Positions 34,037-43,197 of a stretch of DNA of 56,100 nucleotides are shown piece after piece. Below the pieces are notes generated by a model. It saw nothing but the letters and a program-made list of their open reading frames with translations. It did no database searches and had not been told where the DNA came from. The DNA is taken from positions 1-56,100 of the forward strand of contig CALWAU010000114.1 in the NCBI GenBank assembly GCA_944375795.1, written 5' to 3'. The stretch's first letter is position 1. The number at the start of each line of letters is the position of its first letter. The stretch comes from an uncultured Clostridia bacterium. Its GTDB lineage: Bacteria > Bacillota > Clostridia > Christensenellales > Borkfalkiaceae. Both the position numbers and the translations under genes were made by a program.

Positions 34037-35737
34037 TCAATTTATGGCTTGTTTGTATTCCTTTGCCTGACGAAGTAATTCTTCGGCGTGTCTGCGGGCA
34101 AAAACTTCGTTCTCCTCCCCGCCGAGCAAACGCACGATCTCCGCCGTCTTTTGCGCGTCGTCGAGCGCGCGGACGCGCGTATATGTCTTTCCCTCCTCTT
34201 CCTTTTTTTCGATGAGGAACTCCCTGTCGCTCATCGCCGCGATCTGCGCGAGGTGAGAAACGGCTATGATCTGAATATTTTTCGCGATCCGCGCAAACTT
34301 TTCCCCCACTACTTTCGCCGTCTTTCCGCTGATGCCCGCGTCGATTTCGTCGAAAATGTACGTCGAAATTTCGTTTACGTCCGAAAGCTGCGTCTTTACC
34401 GCAAGCATGAACCGACTCATTTCGCCGCCGCTGATGATTTTTCCGAGCGGCTTTAACGGCTCCCCGGCGTTGGCCGAAAAGAGAAAACAGATTTCGTCCA
34501 GGCCGTTGGCGTTTGCCCGGCCGACATCGGCTTCCGTGTATTCCCCGAAAGATATTTCAAATCGGGCATGGGCGATGTTGAGCGTCTTTAATTCCTCCGT
34601 CACCCGCCGGCAGAATTTCTCTCCCGTCCGCTTGCGGATTTCGGTCATTTCCCGACAGACGGAATATATCTTTTTCCCGAGCGCCTCTTTTTCCTCCGTC
34701 AGCCGTGCATATCTGCCCTCGCTGTCGGACAAAAGCTCGAATTCTTCCTTACATTTTGCCAAAAACGCGTCGATTTCCTTTTTGTCGGCCCCGTATTTTC
34801 GCTTGAGCGAGCGAATGGCGTCCAGACGGCTTTCCGTTTCCTTCGCCTCGTCCTCGTCAAATTCCAATTCCTCCCCGAGTCCCGCCAGCGTCTCCGCGAC
34901 ATCGTCGGCCTCGAGAGAGAGACTTTCCAGCCGTTCGGCAATCGCCTCGTACGCCCCGTCCAGGCCGGCCACGGAGGAAACTGCGCGCCGCGCCGTCCTC
35001 AGCCCGTCCAGCGCCCCGCGTTCGCCCGCAAGGGCCTCGGAGGCCTCCCTGAAAGCGGAAATGATCTTTTCGAGGTTGTTGATTTTGTTCCTGCGGACGA
35101 GGAGTTCTTCTTCCTCTCCTTCCCGCAAGCCGACGCTCTCGATTTCCTCGATCTGAAATTTGAGGACGTCCAGCCTTCTTCCGCGCTCCTTTTCGTCCCC
35201 GCCGATCAAGGCGATCTGCGCGTCCGTCCGGCGCAATTCTTCCAACAGAGTACCCAGCGTACGTTTGACGGGCGCAAGTTCTTCCCCCGCGACTCCGTCC
35301 AACGTGCGGAGCTGATTGGCTTCTTTCAACAGAAAAAAATGCTCGCTCTGACCGTGTACGTCCACCAAATGGTCGGTCACGGTGCGCAGCATTGCCGCCG
35401 TAGCGGTACAGCCGTTGATTTTGATGCTGTTTTTTCCCGATTCGCCGAAACGGCGGGAAATGATGATGTCTCCTTCCGTTTCGATGTCCATTTCCCGAAG
35501 CGCCCGGACGGCCCGGCTGCTTTCGGGCACGACAAATTCGGCTTTTACCATACATTCCGTTTCGCCGTAGCGGATCATCGTCCTGTCCGCCTTGGCGCCC
35601 AGGACGAAATTGACGGAGTCGAGAATGACCGACTTTCCCGCGCCCGTCTCGCCCGAAAGCACGTTGAGCCCCTTCCCGAACTCTATCTCCGCGCTGTCTA
35701 TCAGCGCCACGTTTTTGATGGTAAGCCTGGATAACAT
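34037..35737 (-). CDS. recN: DNA repair protein RecN
   Basis: 566 residues, SMC-like. N-terminal Walker A GETGAGKSVIL, a long coiled coil (about 160-360), C-terminal signature ISGGEMSRFMLAVK and Walker B YIFDEIDAGISG. It acts on double-strand breaks. It follows argR by 19 nt in the nadK-argR-recN-spoIVB order typical of Firmicutes. Confidence 0.97.
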   Translation of the reverse strand: MLSRLTIKNVALIDSAEIEFGKGLNVLSGETGAGKSVILDSVNFVLGAKADRTMIRYGETECMVKAEFVVPESSRAVRALREMDIETEGDIIISRRFGESGKNSIKINGCTATAAMLRTVTDHLVDVHGQSEHFFLLKEANQLRTLDGVAGEELAPVKRTLGTLLEELRRTDAQIALIGGDEKERGRRLDVLKFQIEEIESVGLREGEEEELLVRRNKINNLEKIISAFREASEALAGERGALDGLRTARRAVSSVAGLDGAYEAIAERLESLSLEADDVAETLAGLGEELEFDEDEAKETESRLDAIRSLKRKYGADKKEIDAFLAKCKEEFELLSDSEGRYARLTEEKEALGKKIYSVCREMTEIRKRTGEKFCRRVTEELKTLNIAHARFEISFGEYTEADVGRANANGLDEICFLFSANAGEPLKPLGKIISGGEMSRFMLAVKTQLSDVNEISTYIFDEIDAGISGKTAKVVGEKFARIAKNIQIIAVSHLAQIAAMSDREFLIEKKEEEGKTYTRVRALDDAQKTAEIVRLLGGEENEVFARRHAEELLRQAKEYKQAIN

Positions 35738-35756
35738 AATTTCCCCTTGGGGCGTT

Positions 35757-36209
35757 TTATTTCATGAACTCGTTGATCTTATCGATGACCGTCAAGGCCG
35801 CCTCGTTGCTCTCGCACACGACCAAAAGGGTATCGTCGCCCGCCACGGACCCGACCACTTCGGGATAATTGAGTTTGTCCACCACCGTTCCCGCATTGGG
35901 ACCGTTGCCCGTGAGCGTCTTGATGACCACCAGATTCTGGGCGCTCTTCACCGCCACGACGCAATCGCGGAACAACCCCTTCATCTTGGGCGAAATTTCG
36001 CTCTCGCTGTCGTTTATGTAGGCGTAACGATATTTCTTTTCGATTCCGGAAACCTTGAACAGGTGCAGATCCTTGATATCTCTCGAAATCGTCGCCTGCG
36101 TCACCACATAATTGAGTTTATTCAGCTCCGAGCAGAGCTCCTCCTGCGTCTCGATTTCTTTTTGTGCAATGATCTCCAGAATTTTCGCGTGTCTTGCTGT
36201 TCTTAACAT
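35757..36209 (-). CDS. argR: Arginine repressor ArgR/AhrC
   Basis: 150 residues. N-terminal winged helix (RHAKILEIIAQKEIETQEEL, VTQATISRDIKDLHL) and a C-terminal oligomerisation domain with the arginine-binding GDDTLLVV region. It represses arginine synthesis genes as a hexamer; in this cluster it sits by conserved gene order rather than function. 12 nt after nadK. Confidence 0.96.
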   Translation of the reverse strand: MLRTARHAKILEIIAQKEIETQEELCSELNKLNYVVTQATISRDIKDLHLFKVSGIEKKYRYAYINDSESEISPKMKGLFRDCVVAVKSAQNLVVIKTLTGNGPNAGTVVDKLNYPEVVGSVAGDDTLLVVCESNEAALTVIDKINEFMK

Positions 36210-36221
36210 TTTGATTCTCCT

Positions 36222-37016
36222 TCATTGGTTTAGTTTGGTTCTTATCTTTTTCAAAAACGAAGATTCTTTCCTTATCGGAAATTTCGCCGCAAACGGCGCC
36301 TTTGCCACCTCGGCAGTCATTCCTTCTTCCAGCGCGGCCGCCTGTTTTCCGTCCGCGAGAAGCAGTACTTTTCCCTTGGTCACTCTGACGAGAAAGGTAT
36401 CCGCATCGGGAAAAATCATCGGGCGGGGATTGAAGGAAAAAGAGCATACGGGCGTAAGCATGAAAACGGGCGTTTCGGGCGCGAGAATCGCCCCTCCCGC
36501 ACTCAGCGAATAGGCGGTAGACCCCGTCGGCGTGCAGAGCAACGCCCCGTCTCCGATGACTTTACAGCTCTCCTTTCCGTTGCGGAACACTTCCAGCCCG
36601 ACGACCTGCGCCGCCGTATAATCCCGTAAAAACGCAATCTCGTTGAGCGCATAATACGTCTTTCCGCCGAAAGAAAGCCCGAGCAGACTGCGTTCGAGTA
36701 TGCCGCAGCGTCCCGTCCGGAATTCTTCCAAAAGTTCGACGACCCGTTCCGTCTCTTCCTTTTCGTATTCGGCCAAAAAGCCGACCGTCCCGTAATTGAT
36801 GCCGATAACCGCGATATTTTTTCGCGCGGCGGCCGAAGCCACGTGCAGAATCGCCCCGTCTCCGCCGAGCACGACGAGGACCTCCGCCCCGTCAATATCC
36901 TCGTTTTTTTCAAACACGGCCGTTTCGTATCCCCGCGCTTTCAGAAAATCCGCCAACCGACCGATAACGCTCGCGTCCTTCAATCGGGCGCAATTTCCCA
37001 TGATTCCGACTTTCAT
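36222..37016 (-). CDS. nadK: NAD kinase
   Basis: 264 residues from ATG 37016, chosen for GAGGAAAAG just upstream; the frame extends further but without a ribosome site. Motifs: GGDG in VLGGDGAILH, NYGTVGFLAEYE, and TPTGSTAYSLSAGG. It makes NADP from NAD and ATP or polyphosphate in the cytoplasm. Between tlyA and argR in one transcript. Confidence 0.95.
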   Translation of the reverse strand: MKVGIMGNCARLKDASVIGRLADFLKARGYETAVFEKNEDIDGAEVLVVLGGDGAILHVASAAARKNIAVIGINYGTVGFLAEYEKEETERVVELLEEFRTGRCGILERSLLGLSFGGKTYYALNEIAFLRDYTAAQVVGLEVFRNGKESCKVIGDGALLCTPTGSTAYSLSAGGAILAPETPVFMLTPVCSFSFNPRPMIFPDADTFLVRVTKGKVLLLADGKQAAALEEGMTAEVAKAPFAAKFPIRKESSFLKKIRTKLNQ

Positions 37017-37059
37017 CTTTTCCTCGTTTCCGTCCTTCGTCCGCCGCAAAATGAGGCGG

Positions 37060-37851
37060 TCATTCCAAAATCCCCCGGGCATACCGCTCCAGAAGCTCCC
37101 GCGTTGTCCGCAGGATTTCCGCCTGTGAAGCCGCGCCGGTATACGTATTTTTCAAATACAGCACATATTCGAGATTTTTTCCCTTCCGGACGGGCGCATT
37201 GACGATACCGAACGGATACAACCCGCTTTCCGCACAATAGGAAAGAACCTTTCCGACAATTTTCGGATGCTCGGCAGTGCGGACGATACCGCTCTTGCCG
37301 ATGTTTCTTCTTTCGCACTCGAATTGCGGCTTGACCAAAACGAACGCGGTACCGTCCGGAGCCAACAAGGATTTGACGACGGGCAAAATCAATCGCAGAG
37401 ATATGAAACTGACATCTGCTGTCACTCCCTCTATTGTATCTGAAAAATTTTCATTTGTCAAATATCTGGCGTTAATTTTTTCTAAAGAAATTACATTAAC
37501 ATTTTCTTTCAGGGAGGGATGCAGCAGACTTTCTCCCACATCTATCGCATAGACCTTGCGCGCGCCGTGCTGCAAAAGGCAGTCGGTAAAACCGCCCGTA
37601 CTCGCCCCGATGTCCGCAAAAATTTTTCCGCCGCAATCGAAAGAAAATTCCCGCAGCGCCCTCGCGAGCTTATATCCGCCGTTGGAAACGTACCTTTCCT
37701 CCGCTTCGCGGATGGCGATCCCCTCGTCGGAATCGATTTCGTCCTTGGGGCGCAGAAGCTTTCCGTTTCTGGATATCAACCCCTTTTCCAGCGCCTCGGC
37801 GGCCTTGGTGCGGGAGCCGAACCTCCCGGCAAAAAATTTGTCCGCCCTCAT
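37060..37851 (-). CDS. tlyA: TlyA-family rRNA 2'-O-methyltransferase/hemolysin-like protein
   Basis: 263 residues from ATG 37851, overlapping the dxs stop in ATGA. N-terminal S4 domain (MRADKFFAGRFGSRTKAAEAL) and FtsJ-like methyltransferase domain with SAM motif FADIGASTGGFTDCLLQ and VKPQFE. In Mycobacterium TlyA methylates 16S and 23S rRNA; the older name hemolysin A is misleading. The order dxs-tlyA-nadK-argR is standard in Firmicutes. Confidence 0.94.
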   Translation of the reverse strand: MRADKFFAGRFGSRTKAAEALEKGLISRNGKLLRPKDEIDSDEGIAIREAEERYVSNGGYKLARALREFSFDCGGKIFADIGASTGGFTDCLLQHGARKVYAIDVGESLLHPSLKENVNVISLEKINARYLTNENFSDTIEGVTADVSFISLRLILPVVKSLLAPDGTAFVLVKPQFECERRNIGKSGIVRTAEHPKIVGKVLSYCAESGLYPFGIVNAPVRKGKNLEYVLYLKNTYTGAASQAEILRTTRELLERYARGILE

Positions 37852-39581
37852 CGAAAGAGACCCGCGATGTATTCCTCGATTTCCGAACAATCCACGCCGT
37901 ATTCCCGCTGCAAATCCCCGACGTTCCCCTGCGGAATGAATTCGTCGCGATAGGCAAAATTTTTCACGGAAAAATCTTCGTTCTCCCGCCGCCGCGCGAG
38001 TTCCGCCGAAATCATCTGTCCGACGCCGCCGAGCAAAACGTTGTCCTCTATCGTCACGACGCGGCGCCCCGCGCACCTCTGCAGCACTTCTTCGTCCAAC
38101 GGCTTGACGAAACGGACGTTTACGACGTCGAAATCCATTCCCTTTTCATGCAGCCTCTTCAAGATTTTCATCGCGACGACGAGGCACCGCTCTCCCGTTG
38201 CCAGAACGGTTACCTCCGAATTTTCCGCCCGATGCAGATATTCCCATTTTCCCGGCTCTACGGGCGCTTTCGCGGAGGGAAACACGATTCTGCCCGACCG
38301 GGGATACCGGATGGCGAGCGGATGGGCAAAGTTTGCGCTGAAGCGGAGCATTTCCTTGAATTCCTCCGTATCCTTGGGCACGGCGATCGTAAGCCCCGGA
38401 ATGAGGGAAAGATAAGACAGATCGAAAACTCCCTGATGGGTTTCTCCGTCGGCACCGGAAATTCCCGCCCGGTCCACGCAGAAGGTCACGGGCATATCCT
38501 GCGCGCAGACGTCGTGGATAATTTCGTCAAACGCCCGCTGCAAGAACGTGGAATATATCGCATAATAGGGCTTGAGCCCCGCAGACGCCATGGCGGCGCA
38601 GAGCACCGAAGCGTTTTCCTCGCAGATGCCCACATCGAATGCCCGTTCGGGATACAGCGCAAAGAACTTGTCCAATCCCAGGCTCTCCGTCATGGCGGCC
38701 GTCACCGCGGTGATCCGTCCGTCCTCCCTCGCCAGCTCGCAGAGCGTGCTCCCCAGCACCTCCGAATATTCCTTGTCCTTTCTCGCTCCGACGGGAGAAA
38801 CGCCGTGCGTATTGGTGGGATGCTCCTCGCTGAATTCGTACCCCTTCCCCTTTTTGGTGACGATATGCAAGAGCACCGACTGCGTTTTCAGAAGCTCTTT
38901 CGCTTCGGTCAGCGCGTCGATCATCTCTTCCGCGTCGTTCCCGTTGTACACGCCCCGATAGGTAAGCCCGAATTTTTCGAGCAGCCGGATATTTTCTTCC
39001 CCGCCGCCCGCTTTGATGCGATTGAGAATATCGTGCATTCCCCCCACGGTCGGAGAAATGGACATGCCGTTGTCGTTGAGTACGATGAGGATGCGCGTAT
39101 TGAGAATGCGCAGGCTGTTGAGAGCCTCGTAGATGAGCCCGTTATTGAAAGAACCGTCCCCGATGAACGCGATGACGTTATAATCCTCATTCAGCAGATC
39201 CCGCGCCTTGGCGATGCCGAGCGCCGCGGAAACGGAAGTGCCCGCATGGCCGGTATCGTAGCAGTCGTATTCGCTCTCTTTCCGCTTGGGGAAACCGGAG
39301 AGTCCGCCCTCCTTGCGCAGGGTGCCGAACCTGTCCGCGCGCCCGCTCAGAAGCTTATAGGCATAACACTGATGCCCCACGTCAAAGACAATTTTGTCCC
39401 GCGGAAAATCGAACACGTAAAAGAGCGCCACCGTCGGCTCTACCGCCCCCAGATTGGAAGCAAGATGCCCGCCGCACTCCATGACCGTCTCGTAAATCAC
39501 GCTCCTGAGCTCGTCGCAGAGGACGTTCAGGTCGCTCCTCGAACAGCGCTTGATTTTCTCCGGCTTCCACTTTTCCAGCAT
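37848..39581 (-). CDS. dxs: 1-deoxy-D-xylulose-5-phosphate synthase, short form
   Basis: 577 residues from ATG 39581 (RBS GGAGAGAG), against about 620 in typical DXS. Thiamine diphosphate motif GDGSFNNGLIYEALN, GHQCYAYKLLSGR, and C-terminal transketolase domains with AGISGADGETHQG. The segment after ISPTVGGMHDIL is about 40 residues shorter than I expect. It condenses pyruvate and glyceraldehyde-3-phosphate, first step of the MEP isoprenoid pathway, here clustered with ispA and supported by ispH elsewhere in the window. Confidence 0.95.
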   Translation of the reverse strand: MLEKWKPEKIKRCSRSDLNVLCDELRSVIYETVMECGGHLASNLGAVEPTVALFYVFDFPRDKIVFDVGHQCYAYKLLSGRADRFGTLRKEGGLSGFPKRKESEYDCYDTGHAGTSVSAALGIAKARDLLNEDYNVIAFIGDGSFNNGLIYEALNSLRILNTRILIVLNDNGMSISPTVGGMHDILNRIKAGGGEENIRLLEKFGLTYRGVYNGNDAEEMIDALTEAKELLKTQSVLLHIVTKKGKGYEFSEEHPTNTHGVSPVGARKDKEYSEVLGSTLCELAREDGRITAVTAAMTESLGLDKFFALYPERAFDVGICEENASVLCAAMASAGLKPYYAIYSTFLQRAFDEIIHDVCAQDMPVTFCVDRAGISGADGETHQGVFDLSYLSLIPGLTIAVPKDTEEFKEMLRFSANFAHPLAIRYPRSGRIVFPSAKAPVEPGKWEYLHRAENSEVTVLATGERCLVVAMKILKRLHEKGMDFDVVNVRFVKPLDEEVLQRCAGRRVVTIEDNVLLGGVGQMISAELARRRENEDFSVKNFAYRDEFIPQGNVGDLQREYGVDCSEIEEYIAGLFR

Positions 39582-39622
39582 AACTCTCTCCTTCTCTCCT
39601 CGAATCGGGGCGGCTTGTCCCC

Positions 39623-40504
39623 TCAGCCGCGCCGATTGCGCACGTAAGTAATCAGGTCGTACAGGAAAGCGGTATTTCCGTCGATTCCGTCCAGCACCGC
39701 ATAGCAATGATCCGCATACATATCGGCGTGCACCCGCGCCCCGTCCAATCCGTACAGCCGGATACAGGTCAGTTTGTTTTCCTTTTTATCTTTTCCGACC
39801 GATTTTCCGAGGCTCTCGAAATCCCCCGTTTCGTCGAGAATGTCGTCGGTTATCTGGAAAAGGGAACCCAGACTTTTGCCGAATTGCTCAAACTCGAAAT
39901 AGTATTTGTTTCCCGCCAGAATGCTGGCGATCGCCACGGGCGCAAGCAGCAGCTTTCCCGTCTTGTGCTCGTAAATATAGTTCAGGTCGTCCTCGGAGAC
40001 CTCCCTTCCTTCTTCGGAAAAATACAGGTCCGCGGACTGTCCCGCTATCATGCCCTGGATACCCGCGCATTCGGAAAGAAACTTCGCCGCCAGGACGAAC
40101 CGTTCCCCCTTCATGCATTCGTCGAAGCAGAGGGAATAGGCGGCGTTGAGCAAGCCGTCCCCCGCCAATATGGCGTTGGCCTCCCCGAACACTTTATGAT
40201 TGGAGGGCCTTCCGCGGCGGAAATCGTCGTTGTCCATCGCCGGAAGGTCGTCATGGATCAGGGAATAGGTATGGATCATTTCCAGCGCCAGAGCGTACGG
40301 CAACACCTCTCCGGCGGGCACTTCCAGAACGTCCGCCACCGCGAGCATCAATACGGGGCGAATGCGTTTCCCGCCCGCAAGCAGACTGTATTTCATGCTT
40401 TCGGCGAGCACTTCCGGCTTCGTCGAAAGCTTTTCGCAATATTCCCCGACATATTCTTCAAAGCGGGACAGATATTCACGATACCGATCATCAAACGTAT
40501 ACAC
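39623..40504 (-). CDS. ispA: Farnesyl diphosphate synthase (polyprenyl synthetase)
   Basis: 293 residues. First Asp-rich motif HDDLPAMDNDD, second DDILDETGD, and GGKRIRPVL. It condenses IPP with DMAPP and GPP. Start GTG at 40504, 3 nt after the folD stop. In most Firmicutes xseA and xseB lie between folD and ispA; here they are absent. Confidence 0.95.
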   Translation of the reverse strand: MYTFDDRYREYLSRFEEYVGEYCEKLSTKPEVLAESMKYSLLAGGKRIRPVLMLAVADVLEVPAGEVLPYALALEMIHTYSLIHDDLPAMDNDDFRRGRPSNHKVFGEANAILAGDGLLNAAYSLCFDECMKGERFVLAAKFLSECAGIQGMIAGQSADLYFSEEGREVSEDDLNYIYEHKTGKLLLAPVAIASILAGNKYYFEFEQFGKSLGSLFQITDDILDETGDFESLGKSVGKDKKENKLTCIRLYGLDGARVHADMYADHCYAVLDGIDGNTAFLYDLITYVRNRRG

Positions 40505-40507
40505 CGT

Positions 40508-41338
40508 TTATTCCTCCGTTGCGGCGGCAAAAGTATTGCAAAGGAGCATGGCCACCGTCATCGGTCCGACGCCGCCGGGAACGGGCGTGATGAAAGAAGC
40601 TTTTTCCGCCGCCCCCGCAAAATCCACGTCGCCGCAGAGCTTGCCGTTTTCGTCGCGGTTGATGCCGACGTCGATGACGACGGCGCCCTCCTTCACCATG
40701 TCGGCGGTCACGAATTTCGGCCGCCCGACGGCGGAAACGAGAATGTCCGCCTGTCGGCAAATCTCTTTCAGACGGTTTGTCTTGCTGTGACAGACGGTCA
40801 CGGTCGCGTCGGCGTTCAGGAGCAACAGCGCCAAAGGCTTTCCGACCGTTTCGCTCCGGCCGAGGATGACGGCATGTTTTCCCGCGGGAGAAATCCCTTC
40901 GCTTTCGAGCAGCTTCATTACGCCGAGCGGCGTACACGCCGCGATCGGGGCCTCTCCCAAAACGAGTTTTCCGAGATTTCCCGCCGAAAATCCGTCCACG
41001 TCCTTACACTCGGGAATCCTGCCGAGCGCGGCCTTCGCGTCCAACCCGGGCGGCAGGGGCAATTGCAGCAAAATCCCGTGCACGCGCGCGTCCCCGCCAA
41101 GCGCGGAGAGAAGGCCTTCCAGTTCCGTTTGGGTTACGTTTTCCGGAAGCTCGTAAGTATACGAACGAATGCCCACCTCCGCGCACGCCTTTTCCTTGTT
41201 TCGCACATAAATGCGGGAAGCGGGATCCCCGCCGACGAGAACGACCGCGAGTCCCACCTCCTTTCCCGATTTTTCGATTTGTTCTTTGAGCCGGGCGCGA
41301 ACCCGTGCGGCAAGCGCCTTTCCGTCGATGATTTTCAT
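40508..41338 (-). CDS. folD: Methylene-THF dehydrogenase/cyclohydrolase FolD
   Basis: 276 residues. Signature YVRNKEKAC with the catalytic Lys, LLQLPLPPGLD, and GRSETVGKPLALLLL with the NADP-binding fold, then PVPGGVGPMTVAML. It interconverts methylene-, methenyl- and formyl-tetrahydrofolate. Second to nusB in the transcript. Confidence 0.97.
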   Translation of the reverse strand: MKIIDGKALAARVRARLKEQIEKSGKEVGLAVVLVGGDPASRIYVRNKEKACAEVGIRSYTYELPENVTQTELEGLLSALGGDARVHGILLQLPLPPGLDAKAALGRIPECKDVDGFSAGNLGKLVLGEAPIAACTPLGVMKLLESEGISPAGKHAVILGRSETVGKPLALLLLNADATVTVCHSKTNRLKEICRQADILVSAVGRPKFVTADMVKEGAVVIDVGINRDENGKLCGDVDFAGAAEKASFITPVPGGVGPMTVAMLLCNTFAAATEE

Positions 41339-41357
41339 GTCCCGCCCCCGGAAACGG

Positions 41358-41753
41358 TTATTTGTTTATGACGCCCGCCAGAACGCCGTTGACGAAATCC
41401 GCGCTGGTTTCCGTCGAGTACTTGCGCGCCAGACCCGCCGCCTCCGACACGGAAACGACGGGAGGGATATCGTCGAAATAACAGATTTCCGCCATCGCGA
41501 TCAGGAGAATGCTCCTGTCCGTCGGATTGATGCGATTGGCGAGATAGTGATGGCTCGCCTCCTCTATCTTCGCGATGAGTTCCTCTTTATGCTCCTCGAC
41601 CGCCGCGACGAGATCGGCCGCAAACAGGAGATCGTCGTCCTTTTCCAGCCCGAACTGTCTGTAAATTTTTCTTTTGAAAGCGTCCGTGCATTCGTCGTTG
41701 AACTGCCGGGCAAAAACGATATTCAGTGCCGCTTCTCTCGCGTTGCTTCTCAT
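41358..41753 (-). CDS. nusB: Transcription antitermination factor NusB
   Basis: 131 residues, all-helical. RSNAREAALNIVFA start, INPTDRSILLIAMAEICYFD and VSEAAGLARKYSTETSADFVNGVL are typical. It binds boxA RNA with NusE in rRNA antitermination. A hairpin (41781-41806) separates it from asp23. Confidence 0.95.
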   Translation of the reverse strand: MRSNAREAALNIVFARQFNDECTDAFKRKIYRQFGLEKDDDLLFAADLVAAVEEHKEELIAKIEEASHHYLANRINPTDRSILLIAMAEICYFDDIPPVVSVSEAAGLARKYSTETSADFVNGVLAGVINK

Positions 41754-41780
41754 TCGATAATTTCTCCGTAAATGCCGAAA

Positions 41781-41806
41781 ATCCCTTTCCGGAATCCGAA
41801 AGGGAT
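41781..41806 (-). terminator. Hairpin between asp23 and nusB
   Basis: ATCCCTTTC (41781-41789) and GAAAGGGAT (41798-41806) pair, 8-nt loop. The T tail is short on both strands, so it likely acts as a partial terminator or processing site rather than a full stop. Confidence 0.55.
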
Positions 41807-41818
41807 CTTTCCGCTCGT

Positions 41819-42196
41819 TTATGCCTCCGCCGAATCGGACTCCTCATCCTCCGGCTCGGGCGAAGGGAGGGGCGCGGCGGGAAAAACGACGTCCTGAATG
41901 TGTACGTCCACCTTGGCCACCCGGTAGCGCGTCATGGTCTCGACGTTCTGTTTTACCGACTGCTGAATGCGATAAGCCAGCTCGGGGACGTTATAGCCGT
42001 ACCGCACGATGACGGAAACGTCCGCATAAATGCCATCCTTTTCGAGGAAAAGGCTGATTCCGCGCCGCTTTCCCGAAACCAGCGTCGTCCCCTCCACTTC
42101 CTCCACCGCAAGCGCGACGATTCCGTTCACGATTCCGGCGTTATATACGACCTTTCCGTTCTGCTTGTCGTTCGGATTGAATCTGAAATTGGACAT
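41819..42196 (-). CDS. Asp23/Gls24 family envelope stress protein
   Basis: 125 residues: GIVNGIVALAVEEVEGTTLVSG, then VRYGYNVPELAYRIQQSVKQNVETMT, the Asp23 core, with an acidic C-terminal tail. Family members are membrane-associated and linked to cell wall stress; the role here is unknown. It has its own promoter and precedes nusB, as in many Firmicutes (YqhY). Confidence 0.93.
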   Translation of the reverse strand: MSNFRFNPNDKQNGKVVYNAGIVNGIVALAVEEVEGTTLVSGKRRGISLFLEKDGIYADVSVIVRYGYNVPELAYRIQQSVKQNVETMTRYRVAKVDVHIQDVVFPAAPLPSPEPEDEESDSAEA

Positions 42197-42228
42197 TCAA
42201 AAAGATCTCCTTGATAGCTTCCGACTCT

Positions 42229-42234
42229 ATTATA
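42229..42234 (-). promoter_or_regulatory. Extended -10 promoter of asp23
   Basis: On the minus strand TGCTATAAT is an extended -10 (TATAAT at 42234-42229). The -35 17 bp upstream (TGGAAT) is weak. AAGGAG precedes the asp23 start. Confidence 0.55.
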
Positions 42235-42287
42235 GCACATCTTTCCGAATAATTCCACTGTTTTGCGGCAATTCCCGATTTCTTTTT

Positions 42288-42776
42288 TCAACTTTCCGAA
42301 TAAACGGGCATGATCACGATGTTTCCGGACACGACTCCCGTCTCGTTTTTGAGCATGTTATAGATGGAGAGCGCCGTATCGTAAGTGAGTTCAGAGGAAT
42401 TGATGAACACGTTGATGTTGTCCGAATCGCTGGAAACGGAAACCACCGCGTCGGAAAAACCGAGGGATTTGACCATGTTTTCGAGCACGAGCTCCTTTTC
42501 CATGGCCGCGACGATTTCCATCTTCATCTGCGTCGCTTCCTCATACCTCTCGTCCCCTTCCTCATAGAGGGCGATCACGCTGTCCAGCTGCACGAGTTCC
42601 TCGCTGCGCGTCGTCGTGCGTTCGGTGCGATAGGTGGTGAAATAATTGGCCGTCGTGACGCCGCCGTCCGCGGAAGCGAGCGCATCCGTATTCGCAAGCA
42701 CGAAATTGAACACCGCCGTCACCGCGAGCAAAAGGACCAATGCCGACATGACAATAATTTTCTTTTTGTTTGACAT
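42288..42776 (-). CDS. spoIIIAH: Stage III sporulation protein AH
   Basis: 162 residues: N-terminal membrane helix (KIIVMSALVLLLAVTAVFNFVLA), helical linker and C-terminal ring-building domain (about 85-160, NMVKSLGFSDAVVSVSSD). In the mother cell membrane it binds SpoIIQ of the forespore to form the feeding channel. The last gene of the spoIIIA operon. Confidence 0.95.
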   Translation of the reverse strand: MSNKKKIIVMSALVLLLAVTAVFNFVLANTDALASADGGVTTANYFTTYRTERTTTRSEELVQLDSVIALYEEGDERYEEATQMKMEIVAAMEKELVLENMVKSLGFSDAVVSVSSDSDNINVFINSSELTYDTALSIYNMLKNETGVVSGNIVIMPVYSES

Positions 42777-42792
42777 TTTTTTATCTCCTTTT

Positions 42793-43197
42793 TTATTCTT
42801 TCATCAGATAGATCTTTACGGATTTTTCGTCCGTCCCGAGCGCTGCGGACACCGCTTCGCGGATATCCATGTTCACCTTCAGGTCGTTCGCGCCCTCGCA
42901 TACGACCACGACGCTTTCCACGCCGTCCTCGTCCTCGCAGATCATCACGCGGACATTCCCCACGCCGTCGATCTCGCCGAGCAGCGCGCACAGCCTCTGT
43001 TCGCTGTCGCTGCCGACCGCCACGGCGCCGTCTCCGCCGTCCGCATCCGTATAAAAAATTCGCCAGACCGCAAAAATCAGAAGGAGCGCGAGGGCGGAGA
43101 GGAGAAGGACGTCGCGTATCCGTCCGTTTTTGCTCCCGCGCTTCCCCGTGCGATCCGCCTTCCGGCCGCCGTCAGACAAATTCCGCGTCACAGCCAT
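42793..43197 (-). CDS. spoIIIAG: Stage III sporulation protein AG
   Basis: 134 residues, shorter than the Bacillus protein (about 229). One membrane helix (DVLLLSALALLLIFAVWRIFY) followed by the ring domain with LCALLGEIDGVGNVRVMI, ending soon after. It makes the large ring of the SpoIIIA-SpoIIQ channel. Overlaps spoIIIAF by 26 nt. Confidence 0.93.
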   Translation of the reverse strand: MAVTRNLSDGGRKADRTGKRGSKNGRIRDVLLLSALALLLIFAVWRIFYTDADGGDGAVAVGSDSEQRLCALLGEIDGVGNVRVMICEDEDGVESVVVVCEGANDLKVNMDIREAVSAALGTDEKSVKIYLMKE

